Notes under the pieces: generated by a model
What the model was told of the DNA's origin: nothing
The model's input: only the letters and a program-made list of their open reading frames with translations
Database searches by the model: none
Made by a program: the position numbers and the translations under genes
Source of the DNA: Prevotella sp. ne3005
GTDB lineage: Bacteria > Bacteroidota > Bacteroidia > Bacteroidales > Bacteroidaceae
Length of the DNA stretch: 64,000 nt
NCBI RefSeq assembly: GCF_900110085.1
Contig: NZ_FOCK01000001.1
Span: forward strand, 434,001-498,000
Direction: 5' to 3'
Part shown: in pieces, positions 8,985 through 18,497 of the stretch
Position numbering within the stretch: the first letter of the stretch is position 1
Layout of the letters: each line of letters opens with the position of its first letter

Positions 8985-10006
8985 TTCGCTGGATAAATAA
9001 CCTAAAGGGATTTGGAATCTTACTCGTCGTTTTAGGCCATTTAATCCCTCGTGAAGGCTTTGGGCAGTGGATATATGCATTCCATATGCCATTGTTCTTC
9101 TATCTTTCAGGATATCTATTCAGTATTCGTTCTAAGACTGCTTGGGGGGGGGGGAAACCGCAGTTCTTACGATTGATGGCTCCATTCTATTTTTGGAGTG
9201 TCATCTGTTTAGCCATTAACTTCATAGTTGCCACAATTTGGTATCCTGATAAGATACATAAGTTAGTTGTTTATACTGCCCATGTCGTATTGGGAGGAGG
9301 ACAAAATGGAATAAAAGAACTTGGCCTGTCGTTTTTCCCAATTTGGTTTTTACCTCCATTGTTCTTCTCGAATCTTTTGTTTATTTATATGAACAAAAAC
9401 ATTAAGAGTATAGCATGGAAATTTATGATGACTGCGGTTTTATCGGTAGGTGGAATTTTGTTATTCTTCATTCACAGAACCCTTCCATTCCGTTTAGATG
9501 TAACGCTTTTAGTCATTCCGTTCGTCTGGGCAGGTTTCTATCATGATAGGATTGTGCGCAAATTAAATAAACCTCAATGGGGGGTAATAATGATAATTAC
9601 TGGTACACTTGTCAATATCTTAAATATAATATTATCAGGGATTTTAAGTGTAGAAGTAGTTCTTCAGACAATAGGAAATCCAATGTTGTTTTTCTTTTCT
9701 GCATGGTTAATTATTGTAGGAACTTTTATTCTCTTTGAAAACTTGTTGCAGGAATCCTCTATTTCGGAATATTTTGGAAAGAACTCAATGGTAATAATGA
9801 CATTTCATTTTCCAATCATATTTTTCCTTAAGAGAGAGATTCCTTTAGACGATTTTTCTATTTTCTTAATGATATGTGTCATTATGTATTTCTTTATAAA
9901 ATGTATAGACCGGTACATACCATGGTCTTTTAATTTTAAATTGTTGACAAGTGAAAATTGTAATAATCGCTGGAGGGCAGGGTACTCGCATCGCCTCCGT
10001 GAATAG
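8981..10006 (+). CDS. Acyltransferase 3 family protein with a poly-G tract (probably phase-variable)
   Basis: 341 residues with about ten hydrophobic segments. The N-terminus (MIRWINNLKGFGILLVVLGH) and AFHMPLFFYLSGYLF match the acyltransferase-3 family, likely an O-acetyltransferase decorating the glycan. Codons 55-58 contain eleven consecutive G (9144-9154); the frame is open as sequenced. One G fewer would meet TGA at 9174-9176; one more would meet TAA at 9217-9219, so only tract lengths of 11 modulo 3 give full-length protein. The 3' end overlaps the next gene by 56 bases, so the last 18 residues (after KLLT) look unrelated to membrane sequence. Confidence 0.8.
   Translation: MIRWINNLKGFGILLVVLGHLIPREGFGQWIYAFHMPLFFYLSGYLFSIRSKTAWGGGKPQFLRLMAPFYFWSVICLAINFIVATIWYPDKIHKLVVYTAHVVLGGGQNGIKELGLSFFPIWFLPPLFFSNLLFIYMNKNIKSIAWKFMMTAVLSVGGILLFFIHRTLPFRLDVTLLVIPFVWAGFYHDRIVRKLNKPQWGVIMIITGTLVNILNIILSGILSVEVVLQTIGNPMLFFFSAWLIIVGTFILFENLLQESSISEYFGKNSMVIMTFHFPIIFFLKREIPLDDFSIFLMICVIMYFFIKCIDRYIPWSFNFKLLTSENCNNRWRAGYSHRLRE
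9144..9154 (+). repeat. Poly-G(11) tract inside a coding sequence
   Basis: Eleven G in a row early in the acyltransferase gene. Such tracts slip during replication and switch genes on and off in other bacteria. I see no comparable G run in any other coding sequence here. Confidence 0.9.
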
Positions 10007-11204
10007 TGAGATTCCCAAGGCAATGATACCTGTCTGCGGGAAACCCATTGTCGAACATGAGGTTGAGTTATGCAAGCGTTATGGCTTCGCAGATTTCCTG
10101 TTCATCATCGGCCACATGGGTGACCAGATTTCATCGTATTTCGGTGATGGAAAGAAATGGGATGTTAATATTGAATACTATCAGGAAACGCAACCTCTTG
10201 GAACTGCAGGAGCACTGGGGTATCTGAAGGAAAAACTGACTGAAGACTTTTTCGTGTTCTATGGAGATACGATTATTGACTTTGATATGAGGTCGATGCT
10301 CAATTATCATAAGTCAAAGAAGGCGGATGCAACTCTATTTTTACACCCCAATGATCATCCATACGATTCGGATATAGTAGATTTGGATGCAGAAGGGAAA
10401 GTACGTAAGTTCTTTAATAAACCACATGAGGAAGGCTTTGTTAGCCGTAACATCGTTAACGCAGCCTTGTTTATTTTCTCTCCGAAGATTCTGACACAGA
10501 TAGAAGTCGGCGTAAAGAGCCATATCGAGAAGAATGTGCTACCCCGTTGCCTGGATAACGGCATGAATCTTTATGGCTATGTGAGCTTTGAGTATATCAA
10601 GGATATGGGCACTCCCGAACGTTATTATGCTGTATGTGATGATGTCAAGAGTGGCAAAGTGAGTCGTCTGAATCGAAGCAACAAGCGCCCTGCTATTTTC
10701 CTTGATAGAGACGGAACTATCTCAAGAGAGGTGAATCTGCTGAACAAACCAGAGCAGTTGGAGCTGATTGAAGGGGCAGCTGAGGCTATCCGACTGATTA
10801 ATAAGAGCGATTATCTGTCTATTATTGTCACAAACCAGCCGGTGATAGCCCGCAACCTCTGTTCCATTGAGGAATTGGAGTATATCCATGCATCATTGGA
10901 AACGATGCTTGGCAAAGAACGTGCTTATATGAATGCCATCTACTACTGTCCTCATCATCCAGACAGAGGCTATCCAGAAGAGCGTCCTGAATATAAGATT
11001 GACTGTGAGTGCCGCAAACCAAAACCAGGCATGTTACTTCAAGCCGCCAAAGATTGGAACATTGACCTGTCAAAGAGCTATATGATTGGAGATTCCGACA
11101 GAGATTTGAAAGTTGGGCAGAATGCTGGATGTAAGGACTCTATTATCATCAAGACAAACGAACCCAATGCACTGCTTAATGCTATAAAAGAAATAATTAA
11201 TTAG
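9951..11204 (+). CDS. Bifunctional D-glycero-D-manno-heptose 1-phosphate guanylyltransferase / heptose bisphosphatase (HddC-GmhB fusion)
   Basis: 417 residues from GTG 9951 (MKIVIIAGGQGTRIA). Residues 1-230 are a nucleotidyltransferase: GGQGTR loop, GTAGALGYL, and FVFYGDTIIDFD with the catalytic Asp. Residues 240-417 are a HAD phosphatase of the GmhB group: AIFLDRDGTIS (nucleophile Asp and acid Asp), a Zn-binding CPHHPD...CECRKPKPG loop, and MIGDSDRDLKVGQNAG. In the GDP-heptose pathway GmhB removes the 7-phosphate and HddC adds GMP. hddA and gmhA follow directly, completing the route from sedoheptulose 7-phosphate. A second, divergent copy lies at 25527. The nucleotide specificity (GTP) is inferred from the pathway. 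Confidence 0.85.
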   Translation: MKIVIIAGGQGTRIASVNSEIPKAMIPVCGKPIVEHEVELCKRYGFADFLFIIGHMGDQISSYFGDGKKWDVNIEYYQETQPLGTAGALGYLKEKLTEDFFVFYGDTIIDFDMRSMLNYHKSKKADATLFLHPNDHPYDSDIVDLDAEGKVRKFFNKPHEEGFVSRNIVNAALFIFSPKILTQIEVGVKSHIEKNVLPRCLDNGMNLYGYVSFEYIKDMGTPERYYAVCDDVKSGKVSRLNRSNKRPAIFLDRDGTISREVNLLNKPEQLELIEGAAEAIRLINKSDYLSIIVTNQPVIARNLCSIEELEYIHASLETMLGKERAYMNAIYYCPHHPDRGYPEERPEYKIDCECRKPKPGMLLQAAKDWNIDLSKSYMIGDSDRDLKVGQNAGCKDSIIIKTNEPNALLNAIKEIIN

Positions 11205-11214
11205 AACTAACTAT

Positions 11215-12216
11215 ATGATTATATCAAGAACACCTTTTCGCATTTCATTTGCGGGTGGCGGATCAGACTTGCCGTCATTTTACCGCAGATCTACAGGAGC
11301 TGTGCTCAGCACCTCGATAGATAAATACATGTATATTGCTATCCATCCCTACTTTGAGAAGGATAAGATTCAGCTAAAGTATTCCAAAACAGAGCAGGTA
11401 AATTGCATTGACGACATTAAGCATCCTATTTTCCGTGAAGTGCTGAAAATGTATGGATTGACGGGTGTGGATTTGAATTCCATTGCTGATATTCCTTCGG
11501 GTACGGGTTTGGGTTCCAGCAGTTCGTTCACTGTTGGCTTGCTGAATGCGGTACGTGCATATATTGGCAAGGCCTCCAGTGGTGAGAAGCTTGGAGAATT
11601 GGCTTGTGATATTGAAATCAATCGAGTCGGTTCTCCTATTGGAAAGCAGGATCAGTATGCAGCAGCTTGTGGCGGTCTGAACTTTATCACATTCTATGGT
11701 GATGAGACCGTGAATGTAGAGAAAATTATCATGCAACCAGGAAAAAAGCAGGAACTGGAAGAGAACCTAATGATGGTTTTCGTAGGTGGTGAACATTCTG
11801 CTAATGCCATTTTGAAGAGCCAGTCAGCAGCGATTAGTGATAAGAAGAAGTTTGAGGCACAGAAAGAGATGGTCAAATTGGCTTATAGCCTCAGAGAATC
11901 CTTGGAAAAAAATAATCTTGATGACTTTGGGAGAATACTACATGAAAACTGGTTACTGAAAAAATCCTTGACTTCAGGGATTAGTACGGGACTGGTTGAC
12001 GAGATGTATAACAAAGGAATGGAAGCCGGAGCCCTTGGTGGAAAGCTATTAGGTGCAGGAGGTGCAGGATTCATCCTTTTCTATTGCCCCAAAGAGCGTC
12101 AGCAGGAGTTTCGTGATCGTATGGGTGATATAACTGAACTTAATTTCAGGTTTGACAATTATGGGTCTAAGATTATCTATGTAGGTGAAAAGGTAAATAT
12201 TTGGAGAAAAGAATAA
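11215..12216 (+). CDS. hddA: D-glycero-alpha-D-manno-heptose 7-phosphate kinase (HddA), GHMP family
   Basis: 333 residues. All three GHMP kinase motifs are present: MIISRTPFRISFAGGGSDLP at the N-terminus, PSGTGLGSSSSFTVGLLNA (phosphate loop), and GKLLGAGGAGFILFY near the C-terminus; GKQDQYAAACGG contains the catalytic Asp region. It phosphorylates the anomeric position of heptose 7-phosphate. It lies between the hddC-gmhB fusion and gmhA with 10- and 15-base gaps, which fixes the assignment better than sequence alone. The copy at 27469 has the same motifs but is clearly diverged. Confidence 0.88.
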   Translation: MIISRTPFRISFAGGGSDLPSFYRRSTGAVLSTSIDKYMYIAIHPYFEKDKIQLKYSKTEQVNCIDDIKHPIFREVLKMYGLTGVDLNSIADIPSGTGLGSSSSFTVGLLNAVRAYIGKASSGEKLGELACDIEINRVGSPIGKQDQYAAACGGLNFITFYGDETVNVEKIIMQPGKKQELEENLMMVFVGGEHSANAILKSQSAAISDKKKFEAQKEMVKLAYSLRESLEKNNLDDFGRILHENWLLKKSLTSGISTGLVDEMYNKGMEAGALGGKLLGAGGAGFILFYCPKERQQEFRDRMGDITELNFRFDNYGSKIIYVGEKVNIWRKE

Positions 12217-12231
12217 TAAAAACATATATGT

Positions 12232-12792
12232 ATGGATTACAAGGAAGAAATAACTAACTATTTTGAAAAGGAAAAGGCAACTCTAGATGCTATCAATAAG
12301 GAAGACCTGAATACGCTGATGAACGTTTTGGTTCAGGCCAAAGATGAAGGAAAGACAATCTTCATTATGGGTAATGGTGGGTCTGCAGCTACAGCATCGC
12401 ACTATGTTTGTGACTTTAACAAGGGTATATCGTTTGGTAAGGAAAAGATGTTTAAGTTTATCTGTCTGAATGACAATATTCCAACAATGATGGCTTATGC
12501 CAACGATATGTCGTACGCAGATGTTTTTGTAGGGCCTCTAAAAAATTTTATGCAGGATGGGGATATCGTGATAGGCATATCAGGAAGCGGCAACTCCGAG
12601 AATGTAGTCAGAGCCATCAGATATGCTAACGAGAATGGTGGTGTCAGTGTAGGTATTACTGGCTATAGCGGAGGTAAAGTAAAACAAATGAGTAGATATA
12701 ATGTTCATGTACCTGTGGACGATATGCAAATAACAGAAGACCTGCATATGGTTCTTGATCATTGTATGATGAAAATTCTTTGTTCGAAATGA
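12232..12792 (+). CDS. gmhA: Sedoheptulose 7-phosphate isomerase (GmhA), SIS domain
   Basis: 186 residues, a single SIS domain. The phosphosugar loop IFIMGNGGSAATASHYVCDF and the second loop GISGSGNSENVVRAI are conserved, and TEDLHMVLDHCMMK carries the His cluster near the C-terminus typical of GmhA. It makes heptose 7-phosphate from sedoheptulose 7-phosphate, the first step of ADP- and GDP-heptose synthesis. Its TGA overlaps the next ATG (12789-12792). It is shorter than the paralogue at 26810. Confidence 0.88.
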   Translation: MDYKEEITNYFEKEKATLDAINKEDLNTLMNVLVQAKDEGKTIFIMGNGGSAATASHYVCDFNKGISFGKEKMFKFICLNDNIPTMMAYANDMSYADVFVGPLKNFMQDGDIVIGISGSGNSENVVRAIRYANENGGVSVGITGYSGGKVKQMSRYNVHVPVDDMQITEDLHMVLDHCMMKILCSK

Positions 12793-13847
12793 TAGACAAC
12801 GGAAAGATTAGCATTATAGTCCCGATGTACAATTGCGCAGAGTATGCGCCTAAGTGTATCGACAACATCCTAAGTCAGAGCTATACGAATTGGGAACTGT
12901 GGCTTGTTCATGGAGATTCAAATGATGGCACAGAGGCTGTCTGCCAGAAATATGAAGATCTGGATTCGCGTATTCATAACATCTTCCATATCGATGGTCT
13001 CGTTCCTGCCCGCAACGTGGGTTATGAGCGTGCCACAGGTGACTGGATTATGTACATAGATGGTGATGACTGGATAGATGGTGACTGTTTGGTGTCTATC
13101 ATGGAGGCTGCTAAAAAATATAATAATCCAGATGTTATCTTTTGGAAGGTTTTACAAGATTTGAATGGTAAGCCTGTTTATGGTAAAATGGAATGGGCAT
13201 GTCAGGATGACGAGCATCTGTACAAAGATGAAGAGTGTCGTGAGTTGGCTAGACATACGATGATTTACAGTAGTGGAATCACTACTGCCTACGCAAAACT
13301 TGTACGCCTAGACTGGGCTAAGGCTAAAAACATTTACCACGATAAGCGACTTAGGCAAGGTGAAGAAGGCGTTGAATATTCACTCCGTGTTTTTTATTAT
13401 GCTTCAAAAGCTTTATTCCTGAATAAGTATTATAACCATTATAGATATACTCCAACCTCTCTTTCTAAGTCTATTAATGAGAAAAATACCAAATATATGA
13501 CAGACTCCTTTCTTGTCATGGAAGAAGATATTGATGGTTTTGAGAATCGGGATGAAATAAAGAGGATGTATTATCAAAGGGTAGTATATGGTTTGATTGC
13601 TATGGCTATGAGTACCTATTTTCATCCTAATAACCCAAACCCTCTTTCAACGAAAGTGAGAAAATTTAAAGAGGTCATTGCCAGTGCTTCTCTATATAAA
13701 GAGTCAATACAGAAGTGTCCAATAGTTTACATGGATAAACTGAGAATAATCATACTTTATTTACTTCGATGCAGAATGTATTGGTTGTTGGCTCCTATTG
13801 CCCAGATAAAGCAATTCTTATTGAAACGGGGATACTTTAAATATTAA
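12789..13847 (+). CDS. Family 2 glycosyltransferase
   Basis: 352 residues from ATG 12789 (MIDNGKISIIVPMYNCAEY), chosen over an in-frame ATG at 12762 because it forms the ATGA overlap with gmhA. GT-A features: ISIIVPMYNCAEYAPKCIDN, WLVHGDSNDGTEAV, GLVPARNVGYERATGDWIMYIDGDDW. The last supplies the DGDD metal site. The usual second motif Asp pair (VDDGS) reads VHGDS, a common variation. Coupling to gmhA hints that it transfers the heptose, but that is inference. Confidence 0.82.
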   Translation: MIDNGKISIIVPMYNCAEYAPKCIDNILSQSYTNWELWLVHGDSNDGTEAVCQKYEDLDSRIHNIFHIDGLVPARNVGYERATGDWIMYIDGDDWIDGDCLVSIMEAAKKYNNPDVIFWKVLQDLNGKPVYGKMEWACQDDEHLYKDEECRELARHTMIYSSGITTAYAKLVRLDWAKAKNIYHDKRLRQGEEGVEYSLRVFYYASKALFLNKYYNHYRYTPTSLSKSINEKNTKYMTDSFLVMEEDIDGFENRDEIKRMYYQRVVYGLIAMAMSTYFHPNNPNPLSTKVRKFKEVIASASLYKESIQKCPIVYMDKLRIIILYLLRCRMYWLLAPIAQIKQFLLKRGYFKY

Positions 13848-13854
13848 TTCTCTG

Positions 13855-15057
13855 ATGATTAAAATCCAAGAAAAGCAGGATTGCTGTGGGTGCTATGCTT
13901 GTGAGAATGTTTGCCCCAAGCATTCTATAATGTTGCAAAAGGATGAAGAGGGATTCTTATATCCTCAAATAAACCTTGAAACCTGCATAGATTGTCATCT
14001 GTGTGAAAAAATATGCCCTATTATCAATGTTGAGCCTGAGAAGAAGAAACCTCAAACTGCCCATTTAATTCAGATAACGGATGATGTTATAAGAAAGGAA
14101 AGCACTTCTGGAGGTGCGTTTACAGCCATAGCCAAATGGATTCTCCGTCAAGGTGGCGTGGTCTTTGGAGCAACGCTTGATATCAATACTTTTGAGGTAC
14201 ATCATCGTTGGGTAGACAATGAGGCAGACTTATCATTGTTTAGGAACAGTAAGTATGTTCAGAGCCATATAGACAAATGTTATCAAGAGGTCAAGGAATT
14301 CCTAAAGGAAGACAGATGGGTTTGTTTTAGTGGTACCCCTTGCCAGATAGAAGGACTTTATCACTTCTTGAGAGGGGCGTATGATAAATTGCTGCTTGTA
14401 GATGTCGTATGCTATGGAATTCCAAGTCCAGGAGTTTACAAAGACTATATGCAGTGGAAGCAACAGCAGATTGGGGGCAATTTCCAGAAGATGCTTTTTC
14501 GCGAAAAGCGATTGAGCTATAATTATACATCTTTTTCTATTTTTAATGATAAACCTGAACTGAATTATCATCAGGGCGTAGAGCGTGAGCAGTTTATGCG
14601 TTCCTTCTTTAGCGATATGAATGTACGACCATCATGCTATAACTGTAAGTTTAAGAAACGCTATCGTGTGTCTGATTTTACGATCTGGGACTGTTACGAT
14701 GTGAAGGCTTTCAGTAAGAATTTTGATGAAGATGGAACGAACCGGGTATTGGTACATTCTGCATTAGGAGAAAAGATTCTGAGAGGAATCAAGGAATGGA
14801 CTAAAGAGGAACCATACGAAGATATTGATATGTTTATCAAGGATGAGATTGCTATGGTCAAGTCTGTTGTTATGAATCCAAAGCGAGAGGCTTTCTTTGC
14901 AGATTATGCTACGATGTCAATGGGGGATTTGATGGAGAAATGGTTTCCTCTGACATTGACTGTCAGAATAAAAACATTTCTCAGGATGGCTGCTTTCAAG
15001 TTGGGTATTTACAATGAGGCAAAGAGAACGGTCAAGAAACTGTTAAGAAAGAATTGA
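13855..15057 (+). CDS. Coenzyme F420 hydrogenase/dehydrogenase beta-subunit family protein (4Fe-4S)
   Basis: 400 residues. The N-terminus has two ferredoxin-like clusters, CCGCYACENVCP and CIDCHLCEKICP (residues 9-58), followed by the FrhB-type N- and C-terminal domains (SGGAFTAIAKWIL, FSGTPCQIEGLYHFL, and a CYNCKFKKRYRVSDFTIWD segment). In Bacteroidales capsule loci this family is regularly paired with a polysaccharide pyruvyltransferase, as here with the next gene 4 bases on. Its reaction in glycan synthesis is not established; a redox step on a sugar or pyruvyl precursor is a guess. It does not imply F420 use. Confidence 0.8.
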   Translation: MIKIQEKQDCCGCYACENVCPKHSIMLQKDEEGFLYPQINLETCIDCHLCEKICPIINVEPEKKKPQTAHLIQITDDVIRKESTSGGAFTAIAKWILRQGGVVFGATLDINTFEVHHRWVDNEADLSLFRNSKYVQSHIDKCYQEVKEFLKEDRWVCFSGTPCQIEGLYHFLRGAYDKLLLVDVVCYGIPSPGVYKDYMQWKQQQIGGNFQKMLFREKRLSYNYTSFSIFNDKPELNYHQGVEREQFMRSFFSDMNVRPSCYNCKFKKRYRVSDFTIWDCYDVKAFSKNFDEDGTNRVLVHSALGEKILRGIKEWTKEEPYEDIDMFIKDEIAMVKSVVMNPKREAFFADYATMSMGDLMEKWFPLTLTVRIKTFLRMAAFKLGIYNEAKRTVKKLLRKN

Positions 15058-15061
15058 TAAT

Positions 15062-16228
15062 ATGACAAAAAAGAAAGTGGCTTTAGCCATTAACTATGAT
15101 TATCACGACTATGGAGGCATGCTTCAGGCATTTGCTACACAGAAAGCATTAGACAAGCTTGGCGTAGATTCTGAAGCCATTAACTTTGATTCTCTTAAGG
15201 GTGACATCAATAAACGCAAATGGAAGTATTTTCTGTCGAATCTATGTGATGCGACCATTGTCAAGGAAAAGAGCCGGGTAATTAGTAAGAAACTGAGAAT
15301 GAAGTTTGATTCATCCTTGGGTGGAAAAATGGCTCAAAGGGATGCTGCCTTTGATCAGTTCTGTCATGATGGTTTTAAGGTCTCAAGGATGTTTGAGTCA
15401 TGGGAGGATTTAAGTGGAGCTTGTCGGAATTATGATGCTGTAATCGTTGGAAGTGACCAACTTTGGTTGCCTTCCAATGTGGCTGGTGATTATTATACCT
15501 TGTCATTTGTTCCAGATGATGTAAAAAAGATTGCATACGCGACGAGTTTTGGAATTGGGGCTATTCCGGAGAATATGAAAGCGCAGTATTCCCGATTCCT
15601 AAATAGAATCAATTATTTGTCTGCTCGTGAAACCAGTGGGCAGGAAATCATCAAGGTATGTACTGGAAGGGATGTGCAGTTGGTATGCGATCCTACTATG
15701 CTGTTAGAAGTGAAAGACTGGTCGGAAATCGCCTCTTCCCGACCTGTTGATGGGGATTATATCTTCTGCTATCTCATGGGAGATAACCCTGTACAGCGTG
15801 AGTTTGTGAAGAAATTGGCGAAGAAGGAAAATTGTAAAATCGTGGCATTGTTGCATTTGGATCAATATATCTCTGCTGACGAAGATTATGTGGATGAGGC
15901 CCCATACAATATTAGCCCTGCCGGTTTTGTCAGCCTAGTTAATAATGCTAAATATATATGTACGGATTCTTTCCATGGAACGGTGTTCTCAATTATCTTC
16001 TCCAAGAATTTCTTTACCTTCAAAAGGTTCAATAAGAAAGCTTCACTCTCAACAAATACAAGACTTACTTCTTTATTGAATAATCTTGGTCTTAATGAAA
16101 GACTTTTTACTGGGTTTGAGAATGTAGATAATAATTTGGATGTAAAGAACTATCCTCTTGTACAAGAGAATTTAAGACTATTTCGTGATGAGTCTATTCG
16201 TTATCTGATGAAATCTATTGAATCTTAA
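15062..16228 (+). CDS. Polysaccharide pyruvyltransferase family protein
   Basis: 388 residues, soluble. Features of the PS_pyruv_trans/CsaB group: DYGGMLQAFATQKAL near the N-terminus, VIVGSDQLW, IAYATSFG, and SDSFHGTVFSIIFSKNF with the conserved Ser-His-Gly pattern. Members move a pyruvyl group from phosphoenolpyruvate to a hexose, giving a ketal that adds negative charge. It follows the F420-dehydrogenase-like gene with a 4-base gap. Another member, much shorter and divergent, is at 58517. Confidence 0.82.
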   Translation: MTKKKVALAINYDYHDYGGMLQAFATQKALDKLGVDSEAINFDSLKGDINKRKWKYFLSNLCDATIVKEKSRVISKKLRMKFDSSLGGKMAQRDAAFDQFCHDGFKVSRMFESWEDLSGACRNYDAVIVGSDQLWLPSNVAGDYYTLSFVPDDVKKIAYATSFGIGAIPENMKAQYSRFLNRINYLSARETSGQEIIKVCTGRDVQLVCDPTMLLEVKDWSEIASSRPVDGDYIFCYLMGDNPVQREFVKKLAKKENCKIVALLHLDQYISADEDYVDEAPYNISPAGFVSLVNNAKYICTDSFHGTVFSIIFSKNFFTFKRFNKKASLSTNTRLTSLLNNLGLNERLFTGFENVDNNLDVKNYPLVQENLRLFRDESIRYLMKSIES

Positions 16229-16240
16229 ATATTATAAACA

Positions 16241-17356
16241 ATGATAAAGGTAGCATACATTTTTGGAAGTATAAATCCTGGTGGGAAAAAGAATCTAGCT
16301 TTAGAATATTGTCGACACATGGATACCACCAAGGTTAGGGTGGACTGGATTTGTGATGCTGATTCTACAGCCATACCCGAGGATGAGATTAAGGCTTTGG
16401 GTGGAAAGGTACATATTGTAACACCCTATAAGAATATCCTGAAGAATATGAGTGATATTCGGAAGGTAATCAGAGAAGAGAAGTATGACGTAGTTCATGT
16501 TTGGTTGTCGACGATGAACCTGTTCTCGTTGATTGTTGCCAAGCAGGAAGGTGTTAAGGTGAGGATATCTGAAAGTATCTCTATGGCCAATAAGCATGAG
16601 AAAAAAGTGCTGCTAAAATATGCCCTCAAGCCATTCAGTAGTATTGGGGCTAATTATTATATGGCCTGTGGCGTGGATTGTGGCGTGTTCCAGTTTGGAC
16701 AGAAGTCATACGATGATGGGGATATTGCCATCTTTAAGACTGTCATCAATACAGATGATAATGCATACGAGCCCGAGTTAAGAACCATAACAAGGAAGAA
16801 GTTCGGATGGGAGAATAGCGTGGTATATGGGTTTATCGGCCGGTATATGGTACAGAAAAATCCTTTGTTTATCGTAGATATTTTCAATGAGATCCAAAAG
16901 ATACAACCAAATGCCAAACTGGCCCTGATTGGTTTTGGTGGATTGGAGGAGAAGATGATGGAAAGGATTACTCATTATGGCATCGCGGATAAGGCTATCA
17001 ACTATGGCAAGCGTGAGGACATTAAGCAGTTTTATAATGCTTTCGATGCCTTCCTGCTCCCCAGTATTTATGAAGGATTGCCAGTTGTTGGTGTTGAGGC
17101 TCAGAGTTGTGGCCTTCCTATCTTTTTTTCTACAGAGATTACTCCAGAGGCTAAAGGGTGCAACATGGCTCATTTTATCAGTTTGAAAGAATCTGCAGCA
17201 GAATGGGCAAAGAAGATAGTTGAGATAGTCAGTCAAAATATGCCTGCACGCAGAAGCTTTGTAGAGGAGATGAAGGCCGCCGGTTTTGACTCTAAGAGCG
17301 AGGCCATGAGGCTGCAGAAATACTATTTTGATGCAATTGAAGAACAAAACAAATAA
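16241..17356 (+). CDS. Glycosyltransferase, GT4 family
   Basis: 371 residues. N-terminal IKVAYIFGSINPGGKKNLALEY has the glycine-rich acceptor loop of GT4 enzymes; the donor half begins VVYGFIGRYMVQKNPLFIVDIF, has ALIGFGGLEEKM, and the nucleotide-sugar site LLPSIYEGLPVVGVEAQSCG (E-x7-E type). This is the CapH/EpsF-like retaining subgroup. It acts in the cytoplasm at the membrane surface. Spacing to neighbours is 12 bases on both sides. Confidence 0.87.
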   Translation: MIKVAYIFGSINPGGKKNLALEYCRHMDTTKVRVDWICDADSTAIPEDEIKALGGKVHIVTPYKNILKNMSDIRKVIREEKYDVVHVWLSTMNLFSLIVAKQEGVKVRISESISMANKHEKKVLLKYALKPFSSIGANYYMACGVDCGVFQFGQKSYDDGDIAIFKTVINTDDNAYEPELRTITRKKFGWENSVVYGFIGRYMVQKNPLFIVDIFNEIQKIQPNAKLALIGFGGLEEKMMERITHYGIADKAINYGKREDIKQFYNAFDAFLLPSIYEGLPVVGVEAQSCGLPIFFSTEITPEAKGCNMAHFISLKESAAEWAKKIVEIVSQNMPARRSFVEEMKAAGFDSKSEAMRLQKYYFDAIEEQNK

Positions 17357-17368
17357 ATCGATTTAATT

Positions 17369-18490
17369 ATGATTCCGTTTAATAAACCGTATTGCTCAGG
17401 CAGAGAACTGAAGTATATGGAAGAAGTATGCCATTCCACAACAATGTCAGGTAATGGTCAGTTTACAAAAAAATGCCATAAGTTCTTTGAAGAGAAATAT
17501 GGCTTTAAGAAGTGTCTGTTAGCTACATCTGGTACCGATGCGTTGGAGATGTGTGCTATGTTATGCGAACTAAAGCCTGGTGATGAGGTTATCATTCCAT
17601 CTTATACGTTTGTATCTACAGCGTTGGCATTCCTGCGTGAAGGAGCTAAGGTAGTATTTGCAGACAGTGGCGCTGAGAATCCTAATGTAAGATCTGAGAA
17701 TATTGAGCCTTTGATTACAGATAAAACCAAGGTAATTGCAGTGGTGCATTATGCAGGTGTCGCTTGCGATATGGATGCCATCATGTCATTAGCAGAGAAG
17801 CATAACCTACTTGTTGTAGAGGATGCTGCGCATAGTGTGGATTCATTCTATAAAGGTAAGCCACTAGGTGGAATTGGACATCTTGGGGCATTCTCTTTCC
17901 ATGAGACCAAGAACATCAGCAGTGGTGAGGGTGGTATGCTCGTGGTGAATGATGAGCGTTTTATCCGTCGTTCGGAGATTATCTGGGAGAAGGGTACCAA
18001 CCGTGCAGAGTTCTATCGTGGTATGGTGAATAAGTATGGATGGTGTGATATGGGTAGCTCTTTCCTGCCCTCAGAGTTTAATGCTGCCTATCTATGGGCA
18101 CAGTTGGAGCAATTGGATGATATTCAGAACAAGCGCAAGCATATATGGAATATGTATTATGAGGGGTTAAAGGGAAAGATTGACTCAGAGATAACCATTC
18201 CCGAATTACCAGAATATGCTACTAATAACGCCCACATGTTCTATTTGCTCTGTCCTTCACTAGATTATCGTACTAAATTGATGGGCTATCTGAAAGAAAA
18301 AGGCATCCAGACAACCTTCCACTATCTGCCCCTGCATTCAAGTGCCTATTATCAGGACAAACATGATGGACGAGAGCTATCTAATTGTGACAGATATGGG
18401 GATACATTGGTTCGTCTTCCGTTGTTCTACGAATTGACTGATGATGAGATAAATATAGTAATCAATGCAATAAAGCAGTTCCGTATTTAA
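17369..18490 (+). CDS. wecE: dTDP-4-amino-4,6-dideoxygalactose transaminase-like aminotransferase (WecE/RffA)
   Basis: 373 residues, the usual length for WecE. Begins MIPFNKPYCSGRELKYMEE; the fold-type I PLP features are present: TSGTDALEMCA, GDEVIIPSYTFVSTA, VEDAAHSVDSFY with the PLP-ring Asp, and FSFHETKNISSGEGGML with the Schiff-base Lys. The SYTFVSTALAFLREGAKVVFAD stretch follows WecE closely. It would turn dTDP-4-keto-6-deoxyglucose into dTDP-Fuc4N. rmlA lies in the other locus; no rmlB is seen in the window, so precursor supply must be elsewhere. Confidence 0.82.
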   Translation: MIPFNKPYCSGRELKYMEEVCHSTTMSGNGQFTKKCHKFFEEKYGFKKCLLATSGTDALEMCAMLCELKPGDEVIIPSYTFVSTALAFLREGAKVVFADSGAENPNVRSENIEPLITDKTKVIAVVHYAGVACDMDAIMSLAEKHNLLVVEDAAHSVDSFYKGKPLGGIGHLGAFSFHETKNISSGEGGMLVVNDERFIRRSEIIWEKGTNRAEFYRGMVNKYGWCDMGSSFLPSEFNAAYLWAQLEQLDDIQNKRKHIWNMYYEGLKGKIDSEITIPELPEYATNNAHMFYLLCPSLDYRTKLMGYLKEKGIQTTFHYLPLHSSAYYQDKHDGRELSNCDRYGDTLVRLPLFYELTDDEINIVINAIKQFRI

Positions 18491-18497
18491 GAATAGA

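Noticed and set aside
13855..15057. True F420-dependent hydrogenase subunit
   Set aside because: No other F420 or hydrogenase genes; the family is a regular companion of pyruvyltransferases in glycan loci.
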